Shown piece by piece: positions 45,566 to 55,608 of a DNA stretch of 64,000 nucleotides. The number at the start of each line of letters is the position of its first letter. Within the stretch, counting starts at the first letter, position 1. The notes under the pieces were generated by a model that saw only the letters and a list, made by a program, of their open reading frames with translations, searched no databases and was not told the origin of the DNA. Origin of the DNA: Sporosarcina sp. FSL K6-2383 (GTDB lineage: Bacteria > Bacillota > Bacilli > Bacillales_A > Planococcaceae); the NCBI RefSeq assembly GCF_038618305.1, contig NZ_CP152017.1, positions 186,001 to 250,000 on the forward strand, in the 5' to 3' direction. Both the position numbers and the translations under genes were made by a program.

Positions 45566-47026
45566 TTACTTTGCGTACTTCGCAACTCGCGCAATTGACT
45601 TCTCTTTACCGATTAGCGCAATCGAAGACTGCAATTCAGGGCCATGCATTTGACCTGTCGTTACAACACGAATTGGCATAAATAAGTTTTTCCCTTTATG
45701 ACCAGTTTCCTTCTGAACGGCTTTGATAGCATCCTTGATAGATGCAGCATCAAACGATTCAAGCGCTTCTAATTGGGCTTGGAATGAAGCCATGACTTCA
45801 GGCACCTGCTCACCCGCTAGCACAACTCGGGATTCTTCATCGTATTCAAGTTCTTCCGTGAAGAACTGGGCTGACAATTCGACAATTTCGGCACCAAAGC
45901 TCAGTTGATCGTGGTAAAGAGCTATCAAATCACGTGCCCACACAGCTTCCTCGCCCGTCATCTCTTTATTCACCAGACCCGCCGCTTGTAGATGCGGCAA
46001 TACAAAGCCAACAACTTCATCTAGGCTCATCTGTTTCATATATTGATTGTTCATCCATGTCAATTTCTGTTTATCAAACATAGAAGGTGATTTCGACAAA
46101 CGACTTTCATCGAATAACTTAACCAACTCATCGTGTGAGAAGATTTCCTCTTCCCCACCTGGCGACCAGCCAAGTAAAGCGAAGAAGTTAAACATTGCAT
46201 GTGGTAAATAACCAAGTTCTTTATATTGTGAAATGAATTGAATAATGGACTCATCACGTTTTGAAAGCTTTTTACGATCTTCGTTAACAATCAACGTCAT
46301 ATGTCCGTAACGTGGATATTCCCATCCGAAGACATCAAATATCATCAGTTGTTTCGGCGTGTTCGTCAAATGCTCCTCACCACGGAAAACGTGGGAGATT
46401 TTCATGAAATGATCATCGAAGACGACCGCAAAGTTATATGTCGGAATACCGTTCGCTTTCACAAGTACCCAGTCACCAATGTCCTTCGATTCAAATGCTA
46501 CTGTACCACGAACAAGGTCTTCCACTTTGTACGTAATATTTTCCGGAACTCTCATACGAATCGTATGAGGAATGCCACCAGCTTCTCTTTTTGCCACTTC
46601 ATCAGCTGTCAAATGACGACAAGTTCCGCCATACATCGGGGCAGCGATACCAGATGCTTTCTGTTTCTCGCGCTCCGCCTCGAGCTCATCTGTCGTACAG
46701 AAACATTTGTAAGCCTGTCCGCCTTCGAGCATTTCTTGCGCGTGCTTTGTATAAATATCAAGACGCTCCATTTGACGATAAGGACCGTATGGACCACCGA
46801 TATCGACAGACTCATCATAGTCGATACCTAGCCATTTCAAATTGTCGAGCTGAGATAGCTCACCGGCTTCGATATTACGTTCTGTATCTGTATCCTCAAT
46901 CCGTACGATGAATTTTCCGCCGTGGTGGCGTGCAAATAAATAGTTAAAAAGCGCCGTTCGCGCTCCTCCGATATGTAAATGGCCAGTCGGGCTTGGCGCA
47001 TAGCGTACACGTACTTCTGCTGTCAT
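45566..47026 (-). CDS. gltX: Glutamyl-tRNA synthetase
   Basis: 486-aa class I synthetase. HIGH region [23 protein letters not shown] at the N-terminus and KLSKR (KMSKS equivalent) near residue 252. In most Firmicutes it charges both tRNA-Glu and tRNA-Gln, the latter corrected by GatCAB; that is inferred, no glnS is seen here. Precedes the cysE T-box region; no clear promoter of its own. Confidence 0.97.
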   Translation of the reverse strand: MTAEVRVRYAPSPTGHLHIGGARTALFNYLFARHHGGKFIVRIEDTDTERNIEAGELSQLDNLKWLGIDYDESVDIGGPYGPYRQMERLDIYTKHAQEMLEGGQAYKCFCTTDELEAEREKQKASGIAAPMYGGTCRHLTADEVAKREAGGIPHTIRMRVPENITYKVEDLVRGTVAFESKDIGDWVLVKANGIPTYNFAVVFDDHFMKISHVFRGEEHLTNTPKQLMIFDVFGWEYPRYGHMTLIVNEDRKKLSKRDESIIQFISQYKELGYLPHAMFNFFALLGWSPGGEEEIFSHDELVKLFDESRLSKSPSMFDKQKLTWMNNQYMKQMSLDEVVGFVLPHLQAAGLVNKEMTGEEAVWARDLIALYHDQLSFGAEIVELSAQFFTEELEYDEESRVVLAGEQVPEVMASFQAQLEALESFDAASIKDAIKAVQKETGHKGKNLFMPIRVVTTGQMHGPELQSSIALIGKEKSIARVAKYAK

Positions 47027-47095
47027 AATTTGTACATCTCCGTTCTGATTTGATTACATGCCATTCTACCACTTGCTAAGGTTCTTTTAAAGATG

Positions 47096-47572
47096 TTATG
47101 ACTTGATAAGTAGGATTGTAGCCATCGAAGCGATCCCTTCTTCACGTCCTACGAAGCCTAATTTCTCCGTGGTTGTCGCCTTAACGTTCACCTGTGTAAC
47201 ATCAGCGTTCAACAATTGCGCTACACGAGCGCGAATCGTTTCAATATAAGGTGCCATTTTCGGCTTTTGCGCCATAATGGTACAGTCAATATTGCCGAGC
47301 TTATAGCCTTTACCTTCTACAAGCGCCCAAATTTTTTCTAATAACACCGCAGAATCAGCATCCTTAAATGCCGCATCAGTATCAGGGAAATGCCGCCCGA
47401 TATCCCCCTCACCAATCGCACCAAGTGCCGCATCGGTAATTGTGTGTAGAAGTACATCCGCGTCAGAATGACCTGTCAGCCCTCGGTCATACGGAATCGT
47501 AATTCCACCAATAATGAGCGGGCGCCCTTCTCCAAATTCATGCACATCAAATCCTTGTCCAATTCGAATCAT
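47096..47572 (-). CDS. ispF: 2-C-methyl-D-erythritol 2,4-cyclodiphosphate synthase
   Basis: 158-aa MEP-pathway enzyme. [22 protein letters not shown] has the metal-binding Asp and His, [36 protein letters not shown] contains the active-site loop, and [22 protein letters not shown] ends the family core. The ATG at 47572 follows GGAG and is preferred over one nine bases upstream. It follows ispD, which makes its substrate two steps earlier. Confidence 0.96.
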   Translation of the reverse strand: MIRIGQGFDVHEFGEGRPLIIGGITIPYDRGLTGHSDADVLLHTITDAALGAIGEGDIGRHFPDTDAAFKDADSAVLLEKIWALVEGKGYKLGNIDCTIMAQKPKMAPYIETIRARVAQLLNADVTQVNVKATTTEKLGFVGREEGIASMATILLIKS

Positions 47573-47598
47573 TTTCTCCACCTACTGTCTATTTTAGT

Positions 47599-47660
47599 CA
47601 ATCACGCCTCGGCGTGACATCCACCGGAGGCTTTATTTAAATCCTGCTGGATTTCAATAA
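47599..47660 (+). repeat. Dispersed structured repeat, copy D (ispD-ispF junction)
   Basis: Reduced copy: H1 TCACGCC/GGCGTGA (47602-47617) directly joined to the tail CATCCACCGGAGGC (47618-47631) and an H3 hairpin (47632-47660, AAATCC/GGATTT with TTTATT/AATAAA). H2 is absent. H3 contains the last codons and the stop codon of ispD (47637-47639). Confidence 0.75.
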
Positions 47661-48320
47661 AATTTCGCCAAAAACGAGATCTTCCTGCGTCGTCATCTTC
47701 ACATTATCATACGTACTTTCCACAATCCGCACAGAATAACCAAGTCGTTCAACTAACATCGACTCATCCGTGCCTAAAAAGCCTTCCACCTCTGCCCTAG
47801 TAGAAGCCTCCTGAAGTAATGCATAGCGAAATGCCTGCGGTGTTTGGATAATCCACAGCATGTCCCGATCTACCGTTTCTTCCACCACACCGGCTGAAGC
47901 AAATTTCATCGTATCCTTCGCCCGAACACCTGCAATTGCTGCACCGTGCTCAGCTGCTACCTTTACCAGCTCATTAATAACAGCGCGGCGGATGAACGGT
48001 CTTGCTGCATCATGAACGAGGACAACACCGTCCCCATCGTATGCTCGGATACAGGCTGCGACGCTATTTTGCCGTTCGCCTCCACCATCTACCATCGCTG
48101 TCACTTTCGTTATAGCAAACTGCTCAAGCATAGACTCGATAACGCTGCGCTCATCCGGTTTGACCGCTAAAATAATACCCTTACACGCCGAATCACCTTC
48201 GAAGACACCAAGTGTATGCGCAAGAATCGGCTTACCCTCTAATTTCAAAAAAAGTTTATTGTAGCCGGCACCCATCCGCTGTCCGCTTCCCGCTGCCGGC
48301 ATCATGACTGTATACTCCAC
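47637..48320 (-). CDS. ispD: 2-C-methyl-D-erythritol 4-phosphate cytidylyltransferase
   Basis: About 227 aa. The nucleotide-binding loop MPAAGSGQRMGAGYNKLFLKLEGKPILAHTL and VLVHDAARPFI, together with DRDMLWIIQTPQAFRY and GTDESMLVERLGYSVRIVES, define the family. It makes CDP-ME in the MEP isoprenoid pathway. GTG at 48320 is preferred over TTG at 48326 on ribosome-site spacing. The last roughly six residues (LKSSRI) are encoded inside repeat copy D, so the C-terminus appears to have been set by the insertion. Confidence 0.94.
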   Translation of the reverse strand: MEYTVMMPAAGSGQRMGAGYNKLFLKLEGKPILAHTLGVFEGDSACKGIILAVKPDERSVIESMLEQFAITKVTAMVDGGGERQNSVAACIRAYDGDGVVLVHDAARPFIRRAVINELVKVAAEHGAAIAGVRAKDTMKFASAGVVEETVDRDMLWIIQTPQAFRYALLQEASTRAEVEGFLGTDESMLVERLGYSVRIVESTYDNVKMTTQEDLVFGEILLKSSRI

Positions 48321-48358
48321 GACCAATCTTCCTCTTCTTTTTATACTTATCGCAATGC

Positions 48359-49462
48359 TTAATTGGCTCTTGCAGGTTTACCGTTTTTCGGTTTCGCAAA
48401 AATCATTCTGCCTGCTGATGTTTGCAACACACTCGTCACAACCACATCAATTGCATTGCCAATATGGAATTTCCCTTCTTCAACGACAATCATCGTTCCA
48501 TCATCTAGATAAGCAATTCCTTGATTATACTCTTTCCCATCCTTAATAACGACCACATGCATATCCTCACCCGGAATAACTACTGGCTTTACTGCATTTG
48601 CCAAGTCGTTAATATTTAACACGGATACGCCATGTAAATCTGCAACCTTATTCAGATTAAAATCATTAGTGACAACGAGACCACCCATTTTTTTTGCTAA
48701 GCGAACAAGCTTCAAATCGACTTCAGACACATCTGCAAAATCCTCATCCGTAATGAGTATATTTGGCCCATCATCCGTTTGCATTCGCTTCAGAACATCC
48801 AGACCACGTCTACCTTTTGTTCGTTTTAACGTATCGGAAGAATCCGCGATATGTTGTAATTCCGTCAAAACAAACTGGGGCACAACGAGCACACCTTCAA
48901 GAAAACCAGTTGCTGAAATGTCAGCAATTCGACCATCTATAATAACACTTGTGTCCAATATTTTATTGAACTTACCATTTATTTTCGTAGATGCCTCTTC
49001 CGCATCCCTCTTCTTTAAACCACTATTTTTTGTAGATTGCAAAGCTGTTATGAACTCTTCACGCTTTTTAAAACCGACCTGGAAACCTAAATAGCCTAGA
49101 AGAATTGATAATAATATCGGTGCAACGGATGTAATAATCGGAATTTGAATACTACTTAAACCAAAACTGGCGAGAAATGCCAAACTCAAACCAACCATTA
49201 AACCAATCGTTCCAAATAGTAGATCAAAAATCGGCGCTCTTAGTAAACGCTCTTCCATCCATTTGATAAAGTTAACGATTGGTTCAGTTAGAAAAAGACT
49301 TAGCACAAATAAAATCGCTGCTCCAAGAATGGCAGATACGTATGGATTGTTGACGAATGGATTTGAAGTAAAAGAAAATAATGTGAATAAATGCGGTAAA
49401 AACAATACGCCTAGCGTTCCACCAATAAGCAGAAATGAAAATTGAACGACTCTTTTCAACAT
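48359..49462 (-). CDS. yacL: PIN/TRAM-domain membrane protein YacL
   Basis: 367 aa. Four hydrophobic segments occupy about the first 130 residues, then a PIN-like nuclease domain (NKILDTSVIIDGRIADISATGFLEG, LVVTNDFNLNKVADLHGV) and a C-terminal TRAM RNA-binding domain (GEDMHVVVIKDGKEYNQGIAYLDDGTMIVVE). The biochemical role of YacL is not established. The ATG at 49462 lies eight bases after GGAGG. In B. subtilis disA lies between radA and yacL; here only a 150-bp gap with a hairpin remains. Confidence 0.9.
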   Translation of the reverse strand: MLKRVVQFSFLLIGGTLGVLFLPHLFTLFSFTSNPFVNNPYVSAILGAAILFVLSLFLTEPIVNFIKWMEERLLRAPIFDLLFGTIGLMVGLSLAFLASFGLSSIQIPIITSVAPILLSILLGYLGFQVGFKKREEFITALQSTKNSGLKKRDAEEASTKINGKFNKILDTSVIIDGRIADISATGFLEGVLVVPQFVLTELQHIADSSDTLKRTKGRRGLDVLKRMQTDDGPNILITDEDFADVSEVDLKLVRLAKKMGGLVVTNDFNLNKVADLHGVSVLNINDLANAVKPVVIPGEDMHVVVIKDGKEYNQGIAYLDDGTMIVVEEGKFHIGNAIDVVVTSVLQTSAGRMIFAKPKNGKPARAN

Positions 49463-49530
49463 ATGAACCACCTCCTTTTTAATAATTATACATGTTTTCC
49501 CTACATGCTGCCTTGATAAGCATTGAATAT

Positions 49531-49581
49531 GCGGAAACTTCTATATATGATAGGACTCCGTATCACATATAGAAGTTTCGC
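49531..49581. repeat. Long inverted repeat in the radA-yacL gap
   Basis: GCGGAAACTTCTATAT...TGATA pairs with TATCA...ATATAGAAGTTTCGC with three small mismatches around a GACTCC-type loop. The stem is about 22 bp. No T-tract on the minus strand. It occupies the place where disA would be expected. Confidence 0.65.
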
Positions 49582-49620
49582 TGTTCACATAATTGCCTTT
49601 AAGACAGTCCTTCATTCCCT

Positions 49621-50994
49621 CTAGTTCGAAAAGGCAAGTTTTAAAGCATCACTAACCGTTTCGACGCCAACTACCTGAATCCCTTTCGGATAATCCCAGC
49701 CACCTAGATTGGACGCGGGAATAATGGCACGCTCAAAGCCAAGCTTCGCCGCCTCTGTCACACGTTGTTCAATACGAGAAACTCGACGCACTTCTCCCGT
49801 CAACCCAACCTCGCCAATAAAACAATCAGACAAACCAGCCGCTGTATCTTTATAGCTTGAAACAATACTCATCAATACAGCTAAGTCAATAGCCGGCTCA
49901 TCCAGCTTCACACCACCAGCCACTTTAATATAAGCATCCTGTGCTTGTAGTAGCATCCCTATTCGTTTCTCCAATACCGCCATGAGCAGCGACACACGAT
50001 TTTGATCAAGCCCCGTCGCCATTCGTTTCGGGTAATTGAAACTCGATGGTGTAACAAGCGCTTGAATTTCCACAAGAATCGGGCGTGTTCCTTCCATCGA
50101 GGCAACGACCGTCGAGCCTGCCCCTCCCTGCGAGCGTTCCTGTAAAAATAGTTCAGAAGGATTTAGTACTTCCTTTAATCCAGCCTGCAGCATTTCAAAA
50201 ATAGCAATCTCATTCGTCGAGCCAAACCTATTTTTCACGCTACGTAAAATCCGGTATGTATGATGTCTTTCTCCTTCAAAATAAAGGACAGTATCCACCA
50301 TATGCTCTAGCAATCTCGGCCCTGCAATTTGGCCATCCTTCGTCACATGCCCAACAAGGAAGATAGCGATATTCTTTGTCTTCGCAATACGCATCAATTC
50401 CGCTGTACATTCCCGTACTTGCGACACACTTCCCGGCGCCGAAGTCACTTCGGGGTGATGAACCGTTTGAATAGAGTCCACAATAACAAACTGCGGCTCT
50501 ACGCTAGCGATTGTTTCATGAATTTGGCTCAGATCTGTTTCTGCATAAATATAAAGTTCGTCTGATGCTACACCAAGTCGTTCGGCACGAAGCTTCGTCT
50601 GACGAATGGACTCCTCACCCGAAATATAAAGCACTCGCTGACCTTTATTAGCAAGTAAGGATGACACTTGCAGCAACAATGTGGACTTGCCAATTCCCGG
50701 ATCTCCACCAATTAGGACAAGCGAGCCTGGGACGACTCCACCACCAAGTACCCGGTTTAGCTCCTCTAAATCCGTGTCAATCCGTGGCTCCTCTACGGTT
50801 TCAATTGCACTGATTGGCATAGCCTTCTGTCGGACATTATCCGTATGTTGAAAAGCCCCTCGAGGACCTTTTTGAACAATCTCAACTTCCTCATCCATCG
50901 TATTCCATTCCCCACACCCCGGACAACGCCCCATCCATTTAGGCGATTCATAGCCACAGGACTTACACATAAACTTCGTTTTTCTTTTTGCCAT
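49621..50994 (-). CDS. radA: DNA repair protein RadA (Sms)
   Basis: 457-aa RecA-like ATPase/helicase that processes recombination intermediates. C4 zinc finger C10, C13, C24 and C27, Walker [11 protein letters not shown] at 96-105, the RadA-specific KNRFG motif, and a Lon-like C-terminal domain ([21 protein letters not shown]). ATG at 50994 follows GGAGG; a longer frame is unsupported. It is 84 bp after clpC. Confidence 0.97.
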   Translation of the reverse strand: MAKRKTKFMCKSCGYESPKWMGRCPGCGEWNTMDEEVEIVQKGPRGAFQHTDNVRQKAMPISAIETVEEPRIDTDLEELNRVLGGGVVPGSLVLIGGDPGIGKSTLLLQVSSLLANKGQRVLYISGEESIRQTKLRAERLGVASDELYIYAETDLSQIHETIASVEPQFVIVDSIQTVHHPEVTSAPGSVSQVRECTAELMRIAKTKNIAIFLVGHVTKDGQIAGPRLLEHMVDTVLYFEGERHHTYRILRSVKNRFGSTNEIAIFEMLQAGLKEVLNPSELFLQERSQGGAGSTVVASMEGTRPILVEIQALVTPSSFNYPKRMATGLDQNRVSLLMAVLEKRIGMLLQAQDAYIKVAGGVKLDEPAIDLAVLMSIVSSYKDTAAGLSDCFIGEVGLTGEVRRVSRIEQRVTEAAKLGFERAIIPASNLGGWDYPKGIQVVGVETVSDALKLAFSN

Positions 50995-51078
50995 AGAATC
51001 CTCCATCAATAAAGATGAAAAGGACAGTCCAATTCCGTCGAAAAACACTTCCGATGGTTGGACTATCCAGTTCACTCA

Positions 51079-53538
51079 TTATTTTTCTGCTGCGACTTGC
51101 TTTTTCTTTTTATCGGTAACGGTCTTGACGATGAATTCCCCGTCTTCCACACCGACAAGTACTTTTCCACCTGTCAATACAGTCCCTTTTAGGAGTTCCT
51201 CTGACAACCGATCCTCAACATGTTTCTGAAGAGCGCGACGCAGTGGACGTGCACCGTATTCAGGGTCATATCCTACATCAACAATTTTCAATTTCGCCTC
51301 GTCCGTTAACACAAGTTCAATATCTTGTTCACCAAGACGCTTCGTCAATTCATTAGTCATCAGCGTGACAATTTCTCGTAAATGCTCTTTCTCAAGTGAG
51401 TGGAACACAATCATTTCGTCGACACGGTTTAAGAACTCCGGTCGGAATGCTTTCTTCAGCTCACCAAGCATCGTTTCTTTCATACCTTCATAATCGCGTC
51501 CTGGCTCCTGTAAATTAAAGCCGACATAACGATTTTTCTTTAACGCTTGTGCACCTACGTTAGATGTCATAATGACAACCGTGTTGCGGAAATCGACTGT
51601 GCGTCCTTTGGAATCTGTTAAGCGACCATCTTCCAATACTTGTAGCAGTATATTAAAGACATCAGGATGCGCTTTTTCGATTTCATCGAGCAGTACAACC
51701 GAGTAAGGCTTACGACGCACTTTTTCTGTCAGCTGTCCACCTTCATCATAGCCAACATAACCCGGAGGCGAGCCAACAAGGCGTGACGTAGAGTGCTTTT
51801 CCATGTACTCAGACATGTCAATACGAATCATCGCTTCCTCGTCACCAAACATTACTTCCGCCAGCGCCCTTGCTAATTCCGTTTTCCCGACACCGGTAGG
51901 TCCGAGAAAAATGAACGACCCAATCGGACGTTTCGGATCTTTCAATCCAGCACGCGCTCGACGTATTGCCCGGGAAATAGCCGTCACTGCTTCCGCTTGA
52001 CCAATGACACGTTCGTGTAATACTTCTTCCATATTGAGTAGTTTGGCCGTTTCTGTTTCAGCAATTTTAGAAACCGGAATCCCCGTCCACATCGCCACAA
52101 CCTCTGCGATTTCGTTAACTGTCACTTCAGACTCCGTTTGACCTTGTTTTTCTTTCCAAGCCGTTTTCGTCGTTTCAAGCTCTTCCTTCATCTTCTGTTC
52201 CTTATCGCGGAAAGAAGCGGCTTTTTCGAATTCTTGACTTTGAACAGCGGCATTCTTTTCAGAACGAATAGCTTCCAATTTCAATTCGAGTTCCTTCAAA
52301 TTCGGTGGTGTTGTATAAGAACGAAGGCGTACTTTCGAGCCCGCCTCGTCAATCAAATCAATCGCTTTATCCGGAAGAAAACGGTCAGAAATATAGCGAT
52401 CCGACATTTTCGCCGCTGCTATCACTGCTTCATCCGTAATTTTCACGCGGTGATGTGCTTCATAGCGATCACGTAGACCATAAATGATTTGGATGGTCTC
52501 ATCGACAGTTGGTTCGTCAACTTGAATCGGCTGGAACCGTCTTTCGAGCGCGGCATCTTTTTCAATATATTTACGGTATTCGTCAAGCGTCGTAGCACCG
52601 ATACATTGCAATTCGCCGCGCGCTAGGGAAGGCTTCAAAATATTAGAAGCATCGATTGCTCCTTCTGCTCCACCTGCACCAATAAGTGTATGCAACTCAT
52701 CAATGAACAATATAATATTGCCCGCTTGTCGAATTTCTTCCATTACTTTTTTCATGCGATCTTCAAATTCACCGCGGTATTTCGTACCAGCAACTACCGT
52801 TCCCATGTCCAGTGTCATCACTCGTTTATCACGAAGAATTTCCGGCACTTCATTATTCACAACTTGTTGCGCCAGACCTTCCGCGATAGCCGTTTTCCCA
52901 ACACCCGGTTCTCCGATAAGTACAGGATTGTTTTTTGTACGGCGCGCTAACACTTCAATCACGCGTGTGATTTCTTTACTGCGTCCGATAACCGGATCGA
53001 GCGTGCCTTCACGTGCAATTTCTGTTAAGTCACGTGCCAAGCTATCCAATGTTGGCGTTGATGCTGAATTCGACACACCTTGGTTACCCGCCGAGCTATC
53101 ATTGCTACCGAGCAGCTGTAGTACTTGTTGACGCGCTTTGTTCAAACTGACTCCTGCATTGTTCAGTACGCGCGCCGCAACCCCCTCACCTTCGCGAATG
53201 AGTGCAAGCAAAATATGCTCCGTACCAATATAGGAATGACCTAGCTTACGTGACTCATCTACCGATAATTCAATGACCTTTTTAGCCCTCGGCGTATAAT
53301 GGACGATTGGACCGACATCCTTTGACCCAGCACCGACAAGTTTTTCCACACCTTGTTCGATTGTTTCAAAGCTAACATCTATCGCTTCAAGCGCTTTTGC
53401 GGCAATGCCTCCGCCCTCACGAATCAGTCCAAGTAAAATATGTTCTGTTCCGATGGATTCGTGTTTCATACGAATCGCCTCTTCTTGGGCAAGTTGCAAC
53501 ACTTTTTGTGCGCGCTGTGTAAATCGATTAAACATCAT
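51079..53538 (-). CDS. clpC: ATP-dependent Clp protease ATP-binding subunit ClpC
   Basis: About 819-aa Hsp100 unfoldase. N-domain repeats ([33 protein letters not shown] and the second [14 protein letters not shown]), first AAA+ with GEPGVGKTA and [20 protein letters not shown], a UVR/M-domain, second AAA+ with [16 protein letters not shown], and the ClpP-binding loop region. It needs adaptors such as MecA or McsB. A dedicated CtsR box with a promoter lies 125-140 bp upstream. Confidence 0.98.
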   Translation of the reverse strand: MMFNRFTQRAQKVLQLAQEEAIRMKHESIGTEHILLGLIREGGGIAAKALEAIDVSFETIEQGVEKLVGAGSKDVGPIVHYTPRAKKVIELSVDESRKLGHSYIGTEHILLALIREGEGVAARVLNNAGVSLNKARQQVLQLLGSNDSSAGNQGVSNSASTPTLDSLARDLTEIAREGTLDPVIGRSKEITRVIEVLARRTKNNPVLIGEPGVGKTAIAEGLAQQVVNNEVPEILRDKRVMTLDMGTVVAGTKYRGEFEDRMKKVMEEIRQAGNIILFIDELHTLIGAGGAEGAIDASNILKPSLARGELQCIGATTLDEYRKYIEKDAALERRFQPIQVDEPTVDETIQIIYGLRDRYEAHHRVKITDEAVIAAAKMSDRYISDRFLPDKAIDLIDEAGSKVRLRSYTTPPNLKELELKLEAIRSEKNAAVQSQEFEKAASFRDKEQKMKEELETTKTAWKEKQGQTESEVTVNEIAEVVAMWTGIPVSKIAETETAKLLNMEEVLHERVIGQAEAVTAISRAIRRARAGLKDPKRPIGSFIFLGPTGVGKTELARALAEVMFGDEEAMIRIDMSEYMEKHSTSRLVGSPPGYVGYDEGGQLTEKVRRKPYSVVLLDEIEKAHPDVFNILLQVLEDGRLTDSKGRTVDFRNTVVIMTSNVGAQALKKNRYVGFNLQEPGRDYEGMKETMLGELKKAFRPEFLNRVDEMIVFHSLEKEHLREIVTLMTNELTKRLGEQDIELVLTDEAKLKIVDVGYDPEYGARPLRRALQKHVEDRLSEELLKGTVLTGGKVLVGVEDGEFIVKTVTDKKKKQVAAEK

Positions 53539-53662
53539 ATTCAGTCCTCTCCTTCTCTTTATATAATCAATCGAAGTTCTCATCTAGCAAAAGAATAAAA
53601 TAGCTATCCTTTTATACGTATTCCACTGGACATACAAGAACTCCTTTATTCTCAAAATCGAC

Positions 53663-53679
53663 TTTGACCATCTTTGACT
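53663..53679 (-). promoter_or_regulatory. CtsR operator upstream of clpC
   Basis: Minus-strand AGTCAAAGATGGTCAAA is a direct heptad repeat matching the CtsR consensus (two GGTCAAA-type heptads separated by three bases) with the first heptad starting A. A putative promoter TTGCTC-17-TACAGT overlaps its upstream side (53684-53712). It lies between mcsB and clpC, allowing clpC to be induced separately. Confidence 0.85.
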
Positions 53680-53719
53680 TAACTGTACTAAAATGAAATA
53701 AAATGAGCAAAGTACCTGC

Positions 53720-54808
53720 TCACTCTTCCTTACTTTTTTCTACTGAAGCCAATATACGCTCGGCATGGAGTCGTTCACGAAATAGTTTCGCTCTAAATAT
53801 ATCTCGTTCTTCCTGAGATAATTCCACATCAGCATATTGTTGTAAAAATCCTGTTTGCATGAAAATGAGTAGTTCATTCAAAATGGACATGTCTATATCT
53901 TCAATAATGCCAATGTCAATACCTAATCGAACATCCGACAAACAACGTGCCGCCTCACCTGATGGCAATAAACGGGCATAGCTAATTGTACCGAGCGAAC
54001 GGAAAACTCTATTTTCCAATGCAATTCGCGATTTCGCTAGTAGCAATTCACGTGAATTCCGTTCATGGGCGATTAAACGCGATGTAATATTGCCCAAATC
54101 GACAAGAATTTCCTGCTCCGTTTTACCAAGTGTCGTCTGATTCGAGACTTGATAAACGTTGCCAGGCGCCTCACTACCTTCACCATAGCTCCCTCGGACG
54201 ACCATACCCAGCCTCGAAATAGCTGGAATAATACGATCAATTTGCTTAGTCATCGTCAGCGCTGGTAAATGCATCATGACGGACGCTCGCATCCCCGTTC
54301 CTGTATTTGATGGACAGCTTGTTAAATAGCCGAAATCCTCATCAAACGCATATGGCAATTCTTTTTCCAAGTGATCATCTACTTGGTTCGCCTGATTGTA
54401 AGCATCCTCAAGCTGAAGTCCCGGATAGATGCATTGGATGCGAATATGATCCTCCTCATTGACCATGACACTAATTGTTTCGTCCTCCGATAGAATGACT
54501 GCCCCTTGCCGATCTGGATTAGCCAAATGCGGGCTAATTAAATGCTTCTCAACAAGTACTTGGCGCTCAAGTGCTGGAAGATCCGCCATTTTCGTATAGG
54601 TGTATTCACTTTCATCCGAATCGAGCAGGACGCCAGCAACAGCCTTATCGACAGCCATTGCATCTTCCTCTTTAAATGCAATTGGAAAATGATAACCCGT
54701 TAGATTGCGAGCTAAGCGAATCCGCGTTGACATCACAATGTCCGAATGCTCACCATGAGCCGTCATCCAGCCTGTCACCGCATTGCGCATGAACTTTTCA
54801 ATCGACAT
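53720..54808 (-). CDS. mcsB: Protein arginine kinase McsB
   Basis: 362-aa ATP:guanidino phosphotransferase-like kinase that phosphorylates arginines, marking proteins for ClpCP and inactivating CtsR. STRIRLARNLTGYHFP is the nucleotide-binding start, LTSCPSNTGTGMRASVMMHLP is the guanidino-kinase loop with the conserved cysteine, and RGSYGEGSEAPGNVYQVSNQTTLG follows. The ATG at 54808 overlaps mcsA by 11 bases. Confidence 0.97.
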   Translation of the reverse strand: MSIEKFMRNAVTGWMTAHGEHSDIVMSTRIRLARNLTGYHFPIAFKEEDAMAVDKAVAGVLLDSDESEYTYTKMADLPALERQVLVEKHLISPHLANPDRQGAVILSEDETISVMVNEEDHIRIQCIYPGLQLEDAYNQANQVDDHLEKELPYAFDEDFGYLTSCPSNTGTGMRASVMMHLPALTMTKQIDRIIPAISRLGMVVRGSYGEGSEAPGNVYQVSNQTTLGKTEQEILVDLGNITSRLIAHERNSRELLLAKSRIALENRVFRSLGTISYARLLPSGEAARCLSDVRLGIDIGIIEDIDMSILNELLIFMQTGFLQQYADVELSQEERDIFRAKLFRERLHAERILASVEKSKEE

Positions 54809-55352
54809 CGCTCGTTTCACCTCCATTGGCAAGGTGTTGCTTTAGTGTATTCGCCTCATCACGTAAAGCTGCCGCTTCTTCAAATTGCTCCGCCTCGATA
54901 GCTACTTGCATTTTCACACGAATTTCTTCGATTTTCTTTTTAACTGCATATAATTTATTGAATGACACCGGGATTTTCCCTACATGACTCGAGTGACCAT
55001 TGTGGAGCTTTCTTAATACTTGTGGCAATTTGCCACGGAATGTGTCGTAACACGTTGCACAACCAAATTTGCCAATTTCGATGAACTTTTGGAATGTCAA
55101 GCCACATGAAGGACATTCAAGCCCGGTTTGCGAACTATCACGTGCTTGCTGCTGTGCTTGAAATGGGTCCGTCCCGCTAAACCAGTGTGACAGAAACTGC
55201 TGAATCGACAACGGCTCCTGATTTGGGTCAAAGTGGAATGCCTGCATCTGAAAAGCACATTTATCACATAAATGACGCTCCACCGAACCCGCCACACTTT
55301 CCTGCGTAATAATGACGGAGGCTGGTCGTTCCTTACAATTTTCACATATCAC
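54798..55352 (-). CDS. mcsA: McsB activator/zinc protein McsA
   Basis: 184 aa. Two pairs of CxxC zinc motifs (CENC/CDKC near the N-terminus, CPSC/CATC in the middle) and a C-terminal UVR motif (AIEAEQFEEAAALRDEANTLKQHL) define McsA. It activates McsB. In most relatives it follows ctsR directly; here repeat copy C separates the two genes by 256 bp. Confidence 0.96.
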   Translation of the reverse strand: MICENCKERPASVIITQESVAGSVERHLCDKCAFQMQAFHFDPNQEPLSIQQFLSHWFSGTDPFQAQQQARDSSQTGLECPSCGLTFQKFIEIGKFGCATCYDTFRGKLPQVLRKLHNGHSSHVGKIPVSFNKLYAVKKKIEEIRVKMQVAIEAEQFEEAAALRDEANTLKQHLANGGETSDVD

Positions 55353-55377
55353 AAAATCACCTCATTGTGGTTAGAAT

Positions 55378-55603
55378 CAATTACGCCTCGGCGTGATTGT
55401 GTCGGGATTTTGAATTGTGCTTGCACAATTCACTCCCCTCAAAATCCCCGACATCCGCCGGAGGCTTAATTTGAATCAGCAAATGTATTTGTACTGAAAG
55501 CGAAGCGTCAGCTACAGGGAGTTTGAACTTCATTTGATTGAAATACTTTTTTGGCATTCATTCCCACACTTATAGAAGTGGGGAACTTCTGCTGAATCAA
55601 ATT
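55378..55603 (+). repeat. Dispersed structured repeat, copy C (ctsR-mcsA gap)
   Basis: H1 CAATTACGCC/GGCGTGATTG (55378-55399), H2 GGGATTTTGA/TCAAAATCCCC with inner ATTGTGC/GCACAAT, tail CATCCGCCGGAGGC ending 55465, then an expanded H3 (arms TTTGAATCAGCA and TGCTGAATCAAA) enclosing about 110 bp with the CACTTATAGAAGTG module. Its right end lies within 6 bp of the ctsR stop codon. H2 shows compensated changes relative to copies A and B. Confidence 0.88.
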
Positions 55604-55608
55604 GGCAT

